A stretch of 6,783 nt of DNA, taken from positions 1 through 6,783 of the forward strand of contig JAGGXT010000314.1 in NCBI GenBank assembly GCA_021162905.1. The letters are read 5' to 3'. Both the position numbers and the translations under genes were made by a program. The notes beneath the pieces were generated by a model. The model saw only the letters and a program-made list of their open reading frames with translations, was not told where the DNA came from and made no database searches. How positions within the stretch are numbered: position 1 is the stretch's first letter; the number at the start of each line of letters is the position of its first letter. Below, in pieces: positions 1 through 5,619 of this stretch. Source of the stretch: Candidatus Odinarchaeota archaeon. Lineage in GTDB: Archaea > Asgardarchaeota > JAGGXT01.

Positions 1-84
1 GAAAAAGTGACTAGAATTAGATACTTATTTGTATTTTTTAATTAATTAACAAAATTCTTAATTTTTGCACAAACTATTTGGATA

Positions 85-108
85 AAATGATAAAAAGAGA
101 GAAATAAG
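85..108 (-). terminator. T-rich termination region of the paralog-1 GDH gene
   Basis: Just past the stop codon the minus strand runs CTCTCTTTTTATCATTTTAT, a pyrimidine-rich T-tract of the kind that ends archaeal transcripts without a hairpin. Positions 1-84 beyond it are AT-rich and show no gene. Confidence 0.35.
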
Positions 109-111
109 CTA

Positions 112-1377
112 TTATGGATATATGCCTCTTCTTAAGACAGCGTCAGCAACTCTTTTAACAGCTACAATGTAAGCAGCAGTTCTCATGTCGACGTTCTTTT
201 CCTTATGTACCTTGTATACTTCCTCAAATGCTGGTACCATGATGTTTTCAAGTCTTTGTCTTACTTCTTCAAGTGTCCATCTGAATCTTTGTAAGTTCTG
301 TACCCATTCAAAGTAGCTGACAGTAACACCACCAGCATTTGCGAGAATATCTGGAACTACTAGGACACCTTTTTCAAAGAGCACTTTGTCTGCTTCTGGA
401 GTTGTTGGACCATTAGCTGCTTCGGATATGATCCTAGCTTTTACCTTATCAACATTATCTTTGGTTATTGCGTTCTCTAAAGCTGCAGGTATTAGTATAT
501 CAACTTCTACATATAAAGGATCATCACTGCCAAAACGTTCATCGGCATCTGGATAGTCTACTACAGATTTCTTTGGAGATTTATTTATCTTCCAGTCGAT
601 AACATCGTTGACATTAAGACCATCTTTCTTGTATATACCACCTTTGGAGTCGCTAACAGCTACAACTTTTGCACCATATTCTTCTGTTATTATTTTTGCA
701 GCAAACTGACCTGCATTGCCAAAGCCTTGAATTGATACAGTAGCGTTCTTTAGATTGATCCCTAATTTCTTAGCAGCCTCTCGTGCGACAATGACAACAC
801 CACGACCTGTGGCTTCATTTCTTCCAAGAGACCCTCCAAGTTCAACTGGTTTACCAGTTACAACAGCTGGTTCTGGCTTTCCAACATGCATAGAATATGT
901 GTCATAAATCCATGCCATTTCTCTAGGACCAGTATAAACATCTGGAGCTGGGATATCCTCATAAGGACCAATTATGTGAGATATTGCGTATGTAAATCGC
1001 CTAGTTAATCGCTCAATTTCGCCCACTGACATTTCTTTTGGATTTGCTATGATACCTCCTTTGCCACCACCAAATGGGATGTTCACAACTGCCGTTTTCC
1101 AGGTCATCCATGATGCCAGAGCTTTAACTTCATCTAGAGTTACATTTGGGTGATAACGAATGCCACCCTTAAAGGGACCTCTGGCGTTATTATGCTGAAC
1201 TCTAAAACCTTTAAAGACTTTAACACTACCGTCATCCATTTTTACAGGTAAAGAGACTTCAACAATCCTTAATGGTTGTTTTAAAAATTCGATGAGCCCT
1301 TCATCAAGCTTTAAGTACTCATTTGCCTTATCTATTTGCTTACATGCAATTTCAAATGGATTTATGCTAGCTGCCAT
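112..1377 (-). CDS. gdhA: Glutamate dehydrogenase, hexameric archaeal type (paralog 1)
   Basis: Catalyses reversible oxidative deamination of glutamate to 2-oxoglutarate and ammonia with NAD(P)+, in the cytoplasm, normally as a homohexamer. The 421-residue length is typical. Residues matching the clostridial GDH set (K89, K113, K125, D165, S380) are visible with the same spacing: K70 in [13 protein letters not shown]94 in [10 protein letters not shown]106 in [10 protein letters not shown]146 in IPAPDVYT and S354 in VSYFEW. The Rossmann domain carries GFGNAG (218-223) and the strand end AVSDSKGG (240-247); the lysine after the Asp would favour the NADP 2'-phosphate, an inference. The reading frame extends to a TTG at 1389, but the ATG at 1377 is preferred: GGTGG lies just upstream as a ribosome binding site, and the N-terminus then lines up with the paralog at 3185-4438. 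One oddity is [12 protein letters not shown], where the family usually has EGANGP. Family call very secure; coenzyme choice uncertain. Confidence 0.96.
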   Translation of the reverse strand: MAASINPFEIACKQIDKANEYLKLDEGLIEFLKQPLRIVEVSLPVKMDDGSVKVFKGFRVQHNNARGPFKGGIRYHPNVTLDEVKALASWMTWKTAVVNIPFGGGKGGIIANPKEMSVGEIERLTRRFTYAISHIIGPYEDIPAPDVYTGPREMAWIYDTYSMHVGKPEPAVVTGKPVELGGSLGRNEATGRGVVIVAREAAKKLGINLKNATVSIQGFGNAGQFAAKIITEEYGAKVVAVSDSKGGIYKKDGLNVNDVIDWKINKSPKKSVVDYPDADERFGSDDPLYVEVDILIPAALENAITKDNVDKVKARIISEAANGPTTPEADKVLFEKGVLVVPDILANAGGVTVSYFEWVQNLQRFRWTLEEVRQRLENIMVPAFEEVYKVHKEKNVDMRTAAYIVAVKRVADAVLRRGIYP

Positions 1378-1381
1378 TAAG

Positions 1382-1386
1382 ACCAC
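1382..1386 (-). promoter_or_regulatory. Ribosome binding site that decides the paralog-1 GDH start
   Basis: On the minus strand GGTGG sits four bases before the ATG at 1377 and overlaps the in-frame TTG at 1389. It is complementary to part of the archaeal 16S 3' tail (CACCTCC). It can only serve the ATG, so the longer TTG-started form is unlikely. Confidence 0.55.
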
Positions 1387-1423
1387 CAAAAAGATTTTTC
1401 CGATGTGTTGGTGATTAGAAAGC

Positions 1424-1440
1424 CTATAAATATAAGCTTT
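1424..1440 (-). promoter_or_regulatory. Probable TATA box/BRE of the paralog-1 GDH gene
   Basis: The minus strand reads AAAGC then TTATATTTATAG, a good archaeal BRE plus TATA arrangement. It is centred about 53 bases before the ATG, which would put transcription start near 1400-1405 and give a leader of about 25 bases that includes the GGTGG ribosome binding site. The paralogous GDH gene has a very similar ATATTTAT element at nearly the same distance. Not experimentally known. Confidence 0.5.
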
Positions 1441-1642
1441 ATGTAAAAATATTTAAAGAATTTTCAGCAATAATATTACAAGAATAAATAATTTTTTTAA
1501 CAAAATGTAAACGCCATATTCTATGCACATCTTTTCAAAATAGAAGTATCTCATACCTTCTGAAATAAGTCTTAATTATCTAACAAGTTGTCAATCTGGA
1601 ATTTTTAAATTCTCATAAGAGATAATAGCTCCAGTTTAATAA

Positions 1643-1656
1643 TAAAATTTAAAATT
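1643..1656 (+). promoter_or_regulatory. Possible TATA element of the MCM-like gene
   Basis: The sequence TAAAATTTAAAATT lies about 40-50 bases before the ATG at 1696. Transcription would then start around 1675-1682 and give a very short leader. The region is so AT-rich that several alternatives exist, including ATTTTTAAATTC near 1600. Confidence 0.3.
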
Positions 1657-1695
1657 TCAGAAATAAAGGGTAATAAAAAACAAAGATGTCAAAAA

Positions 1696-3099
1696 ATGAG
1701 GCTAAAAGAATTAGCAACTCTTTTTTGGGATAGAGATAAGGGGTTTGCGAAAATAGAATTTGAAGCAATAAAAGACATGCATAATAGAATAGTAAAACGG
1801 GAGAAAATGATTTTCGGATACGTAAAGTGGACGAACAGAAGAGATATATTTTTACTTGTACCATTGCCATGGATTTCTCAAATTTATGTTATATGTGAGA
1901 TAGGATACCTTGACATGCCTCCTGACGGCGCATATATTTGCGCCGAGGGCGTGTGGAAGAGAAAAATAACAAACCTCGAAAAAATGAAGATAAGAGACGT
2001 TTTTGTTATTGAGAAATATAGCATAGAGAAGGATGTATTCATCACTCAAACTAAGCCATCTATAAATTTTGATGAATTTACAAGAAGAGTGTTTGAGAGT
2101 TGGAGTAATTTAAATAAAGAACTTATTTTTTCAACATCACTTGACTTGATAAGTACACCGCCGATTCTAAATAGAATAGGAGGTATTAGCACAGCAATTT
2201 TTAGTGTAAAACGCAAATCTTCGCTCACAACAAGTCTGGTGACACATTTAAGGAAAATAGCGGTACCTCTGATCCATTCAAAGAAACGCATTAGGGTTGA
2301 CGACCTTGAGATCAAGCTAACCTATCCAGTTAAGCTAAAAACTGTCAAAGGGGAACCTGATTCAAAAACTCAGAAAATAATTAAACGAGAAATCACGAAG
2401 GATGAAGAAATATCTGTTGTTATAGGAAGTAAGAGGACAAGTGGTGAAATCATTTCTATGGCTCAGAAAGATGTAACTTTTAAATTCTCAGATTTCCCAG
2501 TACTTATGGATCCGAGCGCTGAAAGACAGAAAAAGAAAGGCGTTTACTTTGATCCTGAAGTTATTGAATTTATGATTACTGCCCACATGATAACACCTTC
2601 TATAGATAGTAACGATGTTCTTAGGGCAGCCAGCTATATTCAGAAAGACTTGTTAAGGCTTATTGAAAGTTTTAATGTAGTAAACGAGGCCCCAATTCTT
2701 TTAAGATTATTAAATCATGATTATTTTGGAAGACCATTATCAGCAATAAGAATCGCTAGGAGCATAGCAAGAGCTCACCTCTTTACTAAAGTCACATTTG
2801 ACGATATAATAAGGGTATATAGAGAAACTTATAGGCCTATCTTTGAAAACTGGTTTAATGAGTTTATTCAGGAAATTGAAGATGTAACTAGAATGGGCGC
2901 GAGAGTAAGTCTTTTAGACAACATCCAGAGACGTGTGTTAAGATTTATTTCTAGAAGGGCTACAGGAGTTACATTGAAAGAAATTATTCAGTTCTTCTCA
3001 GACATACCAGCAACAAATATAGAGAATATTATTATACCGTCTCTCATGGAAAGCGGATTTATATATCGAGATCCAAGCGGACGATATAAATCGGTTTAG
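1696..3099 (+). CDS. Uncharacterised protein with AAA+/MCM-like lid and C-terminal winged helix, no ATPase motifs
   Basis: I do not recognise a named family for the whole 467-residue protein. The C-terminal half resembles the end of MCM helicases or MoxR/chelatase-type AAA+ proteins. Residues 285-345 are helical. They are followed by RPLSAIRIARSIARAHL (346-362) and TKVTFDDIIRV (364-374), the pattern of the MCM lid (RQLEALIRLAEAHARMRLSDEVTxED), with R346 at the sensor-2 arginine place. Residues 409-467 (QRRVLRFISRR to GFIYRDPSGRYKSV) match a winged helix like the MCM C-terminal one. No Walker A (GxxGxGKS), Walker B or arginine-finger motif is seen, so it should not hydrolyse ATP. The N-terminal 115 residues are rich in beta strand (PPDGAYICAEGVWKRK) and could be an OB-like fold; this is weak. 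There are no signal peptide or membrane segments. The ATG at 1696 is the first in frame; a nearby ATG at 1685 is out of frame and soon stops. It is the only plus-strand protein gene here. DNA binding is likely; a replication or transcription role is inference. Confidence 0.85.
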   Translation: MRLKELATLFWDRDKGFAKIEFEAIKDMHNRIVKREKMIFGYVKWTNRRDIFLLVPLPWISQIYVICEIGYLDMPPDGAYICAEGVWKRKITNLEKMKIRDVFVIEKYSIEKDVFITQTKPSINFDEFTRRVFESWSNLNKELIFSTSLDLISTPPILNRIGGISTAIFSVKRKSSLTTSLVTHLRKIAVPLIHSKKRIRVDDLEIKLTYPVKLKTVKGEPDSKTQKIIKREITKDEEISVVIGSKRTSGEIISMAQKDVTFKFSDFPVLMDPSAERQKKKGVYFDPEVIEFMITAHMITPSIDSNDVLRAASYIQKDLLRLIESFNVVNEAPILLRLLNHDYFGRPLSAIRIARSIARAHLFTKVTFDDIIRVYRETYRPIFENWFNEFIQEIEDVTRMGARVSLLDNIQRRVLRFISRRATGVTLKEIIQFFSDIPATNIENIIIPSLMESGFIYRDPSGRYKSV

Positions 3100-3133
3100 C
3101 ATAATTAATGTGTATACGTTAAAGGAAAAACAA

Positions 3134-3139
3134 TTTTTT
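3134..3139 (+). terminator. T-tract after the MCM-like gene
   Basis: A run of six T lies 35 bases past the stop codon in the convergent gap between this gene and GDH paralog 2. There is no stable hairpin before it, as is usual for archaeal T-tract termination. Confidence 0.35.
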
Positions 3140-3149
3140 AATAAACATA

Positions 3150-3175
3150 TTAAAATAGAAAAATAAACATAAAAG
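3150..3175 (-). terminator. T-rich termination region of GDH paralog 2
   Basis: On the minus strand the sequence past the GDH stop runs CTTTTATGTTTATTTTTC and then TATTTTAATA, a T-rich tract within 35 bases of the stop codon. Together with the plus-strand T-tract it fills the 85-base convergent gap, which has no room for another gene. Confidence 0.35.
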
Positions 3176-3184
3176 TAAAGAAAG

Positions 3185-4438
3185 TTAAGGCCATATGCCT
3201 CTGTCCATCAGTGCATCTACGACTCTTGTTAGAGCAACAATATATGCGGCCTCTCTCATTGTGACTTCTTTTTCCTTAAAAACAGAATAAACTTCATTGA
3301 ATGCTGTAGTCATCCGGGCCATAAGTTTTGCACGCACTTCCTCCAAAGTCCATATTTCCCTGTGCAGATTCTGATTCCATTCTAAGTAGCTAACGATTAC
3401 ACCACCAGCATTGGCTAAAATGTCAGGAACTATTACAACACCCTTCTCATTGAGTATTCTATCTGCTTCAGGGGTTACAGGACCGTTGGCTCCTTCGATA
3501 ATTATTTTTGCATTTATATTATCGGCATTCTTTCTATGAATAGTACCTTCAATTGCTGCAGGAATTAGAACATCAACATCTAAAGCTAGTAGTTCTTCAT
3601 TTGTTATAGTCTTTGCCTCAGGATATCCTACAACAGATCCAGTTTTCCTGGAGTATTCGAGTACCTTTTCTGGTTCTAAGCCATCTGGATTATAAACGCC
3701 TCCTTCGACATCACTTACGGCAACCACCTTATATCCAAATTCCTTTGCTGTTAATGCCGCATGAGAGCCGACATTACCAAAGCCTTGAATCGCAATTTTT
3801 ATGTTACTACCATTCATGTTAAGTTTTTTTAAAAATTCTCTGAGAACAATAATGACACCACGACCTGTAGCTTCTAATCTTCCAGCAATACCACCAACTG
3901 ATAGTGGTTTACCCGTTACAACCTCTGGTATTGCATATCCATGGTACATGCTATATGTATCCATTATCCATGCCATAACTTTCGGATTTGTATTAATATC
4001 TGGTGCAGGAACATCCTTATATGGTCCAATAACATCAAGTATTGCAACAACATACCTTCTTGTTAATTTCTCTAGCTCTTTTTCAGACATCTTTTTTGGA
4101 TCACAAACAACGCCTCCTTTTGCACCGCCATAGGGTAAATTCACAACTGCCGTTTTCCAAGTCATCCACATAGCAAGAGCCTTTACCTCATTGAGAGTTA
4201 CACTAGGGTGATAACGAATACCACCTTTACAGGGACCTCTAACATCATTATGATGTACTCTATATCCCATGAAAACTTCAATCTCCCCATTATCCATGAT
4301 AACAGGTATAGCTACTTCAATTGATCTTTTAGGCTTCTTAAGATACTTTACAATACCTTTATCAAGATTCATTATTTTAGCAACATGTTCAAGTTGTTCA
4401 ATGGCCATTTCATATGGATCTTTAAAAACATTAGCCAC
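3185..4438 (-). CDS. Glutamate dehydrogenase, hexameric archaeal type (paralog 2)
   Basis: A second GDH of 417 residues in the same orientation as paralog 1 and clearly its homolog along the full length. The substrate and catalytic residues are kept: K71 in [13 protein letters not shown]95 in [10 protein letters not shown]107 in PYGGAKGGV, D147 in VPAPDINT and S350 in VSYLEW, so it is probably active. It differs from paralog 1 in GGIAGRLEATGRG (paralog 1: [13 protein letters not shown]), in Cys70 beside the substrate lysine, and in the coenzyme loop AVSDVEGG (240-247), where E245 replaces a lysine; this hints at NAD rather than NADP. The frame extends to a TTG at 4447 that abuts GAGG directly. 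The GTG at 4438 is better: GAGGTTGAT lies upstream at proper spacing, and the N-terminus (MANVFKDPYE) lines up with paralog 1. In Thermus, GDH paralogs form hetero-hexamers with a regulatory subunit; that is possible here but not shown. Confidence 0.95.
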   Translation of the reverse strand: MANVFKDPYEMAIEQLEHVAKIMNLDKGIVKYLKKPKRSIEVAIPVIMDNGEIEVFMGYRVHHNDVRGPCKGGIRYHPSVTLNEVKALAMWMTWKTAVVNLPYGGAKGGVVCDPKKMSEKELEKLTRRYVVAILDVIGPYKDVPAPDINTNPKVMAWIMDTYSMYHGYAIPEVVTGKPLSVGGIAGRLEATGRGVIIVLREFLKKLNMNGSNIKIAIQGFGNVGSHAALTAKEFGYKVVAVSDVEGGVYNPDGLEPEKVLEYSRKTGSVVGYPEAKTITNEELLALDVDVLIPAAIEGTIHRKNADNINAKIIIEGANGPVTPEADRILNEKGVVIVPDILANAGGVIVSYLEWNQNLHREIWTLEEVRAKLMARMTTAFNEVYSVFKEKEVTMREAAYIVALTRVVDALMDRGIWP

Positions 4439-4440
4439 AT

Positions 4441-4450
4441 CTATCAACCT
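4441..4450 (-). promoter_or_regulatory. Ribosome binding site that decides the paralog-2 GDH start
   Basis: The minus strand reads AGAGGTTGAT before GATGTGGCT. GAGG touches the TTG at 4447 with no spacing but lies about nine bases before the GTG at 4438. This supports the GTG as the true start even though both frames are open. Confidence 0.45.
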
Positions 4451-4487
4451 CTTTTAGTTGTTATTCGATTGATTTTAAGGTCCACTT

Positions 4488-4500
4488 GCTAATAAATATT
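4488..4500 (-). promoter_or_regulatory. Probable TATA box of GDH paralog 2
   Basis: The minus strand reads AATATTTATTAGC, centred about 57 bases before the GTG start. The core ATATTTAT is shared with the element before paralog 1, which also lies just over 50 bases from its start. It implies a separate promoter rather than read-through from the membrane protein gene upstream. Confidence 0.45.
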
Positions 4501-4546
4501 GTGAATTTTTTTGAGAAAATTTTATACATTAAGTTATTATTTTTAT

Positions 4547-4567
4547 AAAAAAATTAACATGTGTTAA
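4547..4567 (-). terminator. Small palindrome plus seven-T run after the membrane protein gene
   Basis: Read on the minus strand, TTAACA-CA-TGTTAA is followed at once by seven T, 57-77 bases past the stop of the membrane protein gene. This looks like a weak hairpin terminator. The same inverted repeat may instead be an operator for GDH paralog 2, since a similar TTAACA-N3-TGTAAA is found at a like distance before paralog 1. Confidence 0.35.
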
Positions 4568-4623
4568 AATATTTTTCTATACTAATTAACTAGTAGATTC
4601 CTGGAATTTTAATAATTTATGCT

Positions 4624-5112
4624 TTATTCTCTCTTTATAATGATCATATAGAGATATATTGCAAAAGCAAAGATGAATGAGAATGTACAAAATGAATATA
4701 TTGTTATAATGGATATCGTCCCGTATAAGGGATTGCCCATTACAGGGAAGAAAGGGTTCATTTCTGAATAAAGGGGAGCATCTAGCAAAATATGTTTATA
4801 AACACCAATAAAAGATCCAGCCATTATTGTTTTCCAATTATAAGATTGTCTAATTTTGAAAGCATCTAATATTGGATCAAAAAACCTTCGTAAATACAGC
4901 ATTATGGTAAATGTTATCAAGCCCATAATTGTTGCACCAACAAACGTATGAAGATATCCATGTAGCGGATAATTTAGTTTAAAAACAATAACAATCAGTG
5001 GTTCGACATCGATTATTACACTTGCAATCAATAAGGTAGGAAGATCAATATAGGCTATAAGTATTAATCCTATTAATAAAGCTGGACCTTCATGAAATGG
5101 TGTAAATGGCAT
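4624..5112 (-). CDS. Small polytopic membrane protein, resembling YdjM/YbcI-type 'metal-dependent hydrolase' family
   Basis: A 162-residue integral membrane protein. It starts MPFTPFHEGPALL, an opening typical of archaeal and bacterial proteins annotated as membrane-bound metal-dependent hydrolases (YdjM/YbcI, DUF457/DUF4184-like). Hydrophobic segments lie at about 9-45 (probably two passes broken by YIDLP), 57-75, 96-110 and 130-158. Polar residues that could bind metal sit in conserved-looking patches: H7, D23, D35 and E37 (IIDVEP), H51 and H55 (PLHGYLHTF), H107 and D111 (KHILLDAPLYSEMNPF). No signal peptide is separable from the first segment. The ATG at 5112 has GGGTG seven bases upstream. 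It lies 185 bases before GDH paralog 2 on the same strand, but promoter and terminator signals between them argue against an operon. No enzyme activity is established for this family as far as I know; the substrate is unknown. Confidence 0.8.
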   Translation of the reverse strand: MPFTPFHEGPALLIGLILIAYIDLPTLLIASVIIDVEPLIVIVFKLNYPLHGYLHTFVGATIMGLITFTIMLYLRRFFDPILDAFKIRQSYNWKTIMAGSFIGVYKHILLDAPLYSEMNPFFPVMGNPLYGTISIITIYSFCTFSFIFAFAIYLYMIIIKRE

Positions 5113-5396
5113 AATTTAGCACCCAACATAACAATAATAATGAATTACTTTAATAACTACATAAAGTATCTTTCATGCTTAACCTTAAGAGTTATTTTTC
5201 ACTTTAATATAATATCTCCTTTGGAAATTTGCCAGTACTTGAAATTTCATATCTCTGCAGTATTCAAGAGACACTGTGGAAATAAAATGATACAGCTTCA
5301 TCTGCGGGCTCATTTTTTATAAACCCTTGCACTAGTGATATTTTTACTGGTTTATTATTCTCTAATTTTTAATTTTTGAAAAGCCTTCTGAAACAG
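5113..5396. other. Intergenic stretch with no supported gene
   Basis: AT-rich sequence between the membrane protein gene and the GC-rich island. A 76-codon plus-strand frame (5092-5322) overlaps the start of the membrane protein antisense, has no family signal and is dismissed. The only notable marks are a good plus-strand TATA-like TTTTTTATAAACCC at 5313-5326, with no gene behind it but the island, and TTTTTAC at 5341-5347, which resembles an IS608-type left cleavage site (TTAC). Confidence 0.5.
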
Positions 5397-5406
5397 TTAA
5401 ATATTT
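5391..5406 (+). promoter_or_regulatory. TATA-like promoter directly before the GC-rich island
   Basis: GAAAC-AG-TTAAATATTT is a plausible BRE plus TATA box. A start about 25 bases after its centre falls at 5425-5430, which is where the base composition jumps from AT-rich to GC-rich and the first hairpin opens. The match in position suggests the island is transcribed on the plus strand as its own RNA. Confidence 0.4.
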
Positions 5407-5421
5407 GTGAGCATTTGTGAG
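5403..5421 (+). repeat. Tandem ATTTGTGAG pair before the island
   Basis: ATTTGTGAGC and ATTTGTGAG lie head to tail at 5403-5412 and 5413-5421, between the TATA-like box and the start of the GC-rich island. They are too short to interpret. Confidence 0.4.
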
Positions 5422-5619
5422 TATTGAGGTAGTGTCCGAATGTGGTGAGAGTAAAGCACCGAAAGGACATTGCGGTGTGAAAGGACGCTGTGATGTGGGG
5501 CTTGCGGGGTTACCCTGAACGGGGTCAAGACCAATGACTTGCTCCCTATGAACCCAGAGGGAGCTGAGGCTGATGTGACCCAAGGTGGATGTTCGCTCAC
5601 TAATGCGGACATCCGCTGA
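5411..5619 (+). pseudogene. Frameshifted C-terminal tail, possibly of a TnpB (IS200/IS605) protein
   Basis: The plus strand of the island translates sensibly in two frames. From 5411 it gives AFVSIEVVSECGESKAPKG and on to VGLAGLP, ending at TGA 5516. From 5512 in the -1 frame it gives TLNGVKTN, then LLPMNPEGAEADVTQGGCSL and TNADIR, ending at TGA 5617. One lost base near 5510-5515 would join them as GLPLNGVKTN. The closing TGA lies 11 bases before the CTTCAAC terminus, the way tnpB stop codons commonly sit inside the element's right end. The RuvC motifs and the canonical CxxC zinc ribbon of TnpB are not present, so at most the last 70 residues remain. The assignment rests on the look of the tail and its position, not on a database match. 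Confidence 0.4.

Larger units (their letters stand above)
1378..1695. other. Divergent intergenic region between GDH paralog 1 and the MCM-like gene
   Basis: This stretch of 318 bases holds the promoters of two divergently transcribed genes. The GDH promoter is at its left edge. An inverted repeat TTAACA-AAA-TGTAAA lies at 1497-1511, and a possible plus-strand TATA element near 1648. I see no ORF with coding character and no RNA gene. A short minus-strand frame entering from 1870 is hydrophobic junk antisense to the 467-residue gene. Confidence 0.6.

Noticed and set aside
1649..2315. Minus-strand frames of 65-89 codons antisense to the MCM-like gene.
   Set aside because: They are hydrophobic or low-complexity and overlap a long, coherent plus-strand protein.
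3147..3168. Resemblance of the AT-rich convergent gap to the putative guide at 5631-5650.
   Set aside because: The match needs gaps and mismatches and consists of A/T runs, as expected by chance in this composition.
3613..4133. Plus-strand frames of 69 and 110 codons within GDH paralog 2, and similar ones within the glyoxylate reductase gene.
   Set aside because: They are shadows antisense to well-supported enzymes and have no independent features.
5281..5394. Box C-like ATGATA at 5287 and CTGA near 5388 as a small guide RNA.
   Set aside because: The boxes are about 100 bases apart with no internal D'/C' pair, far longer than archaeal C/D RNAs.
5532..5619. A box C/D guide RNA reading: AATGACT as box C, CTGA 5564 as D', TGATG 5571 as C' and CTGA 5616 as D.
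   Set aside because: The D'-C' spacing fits, but box C is poor and both would-be guide segments are locked in strong hairpins, which guides are not.
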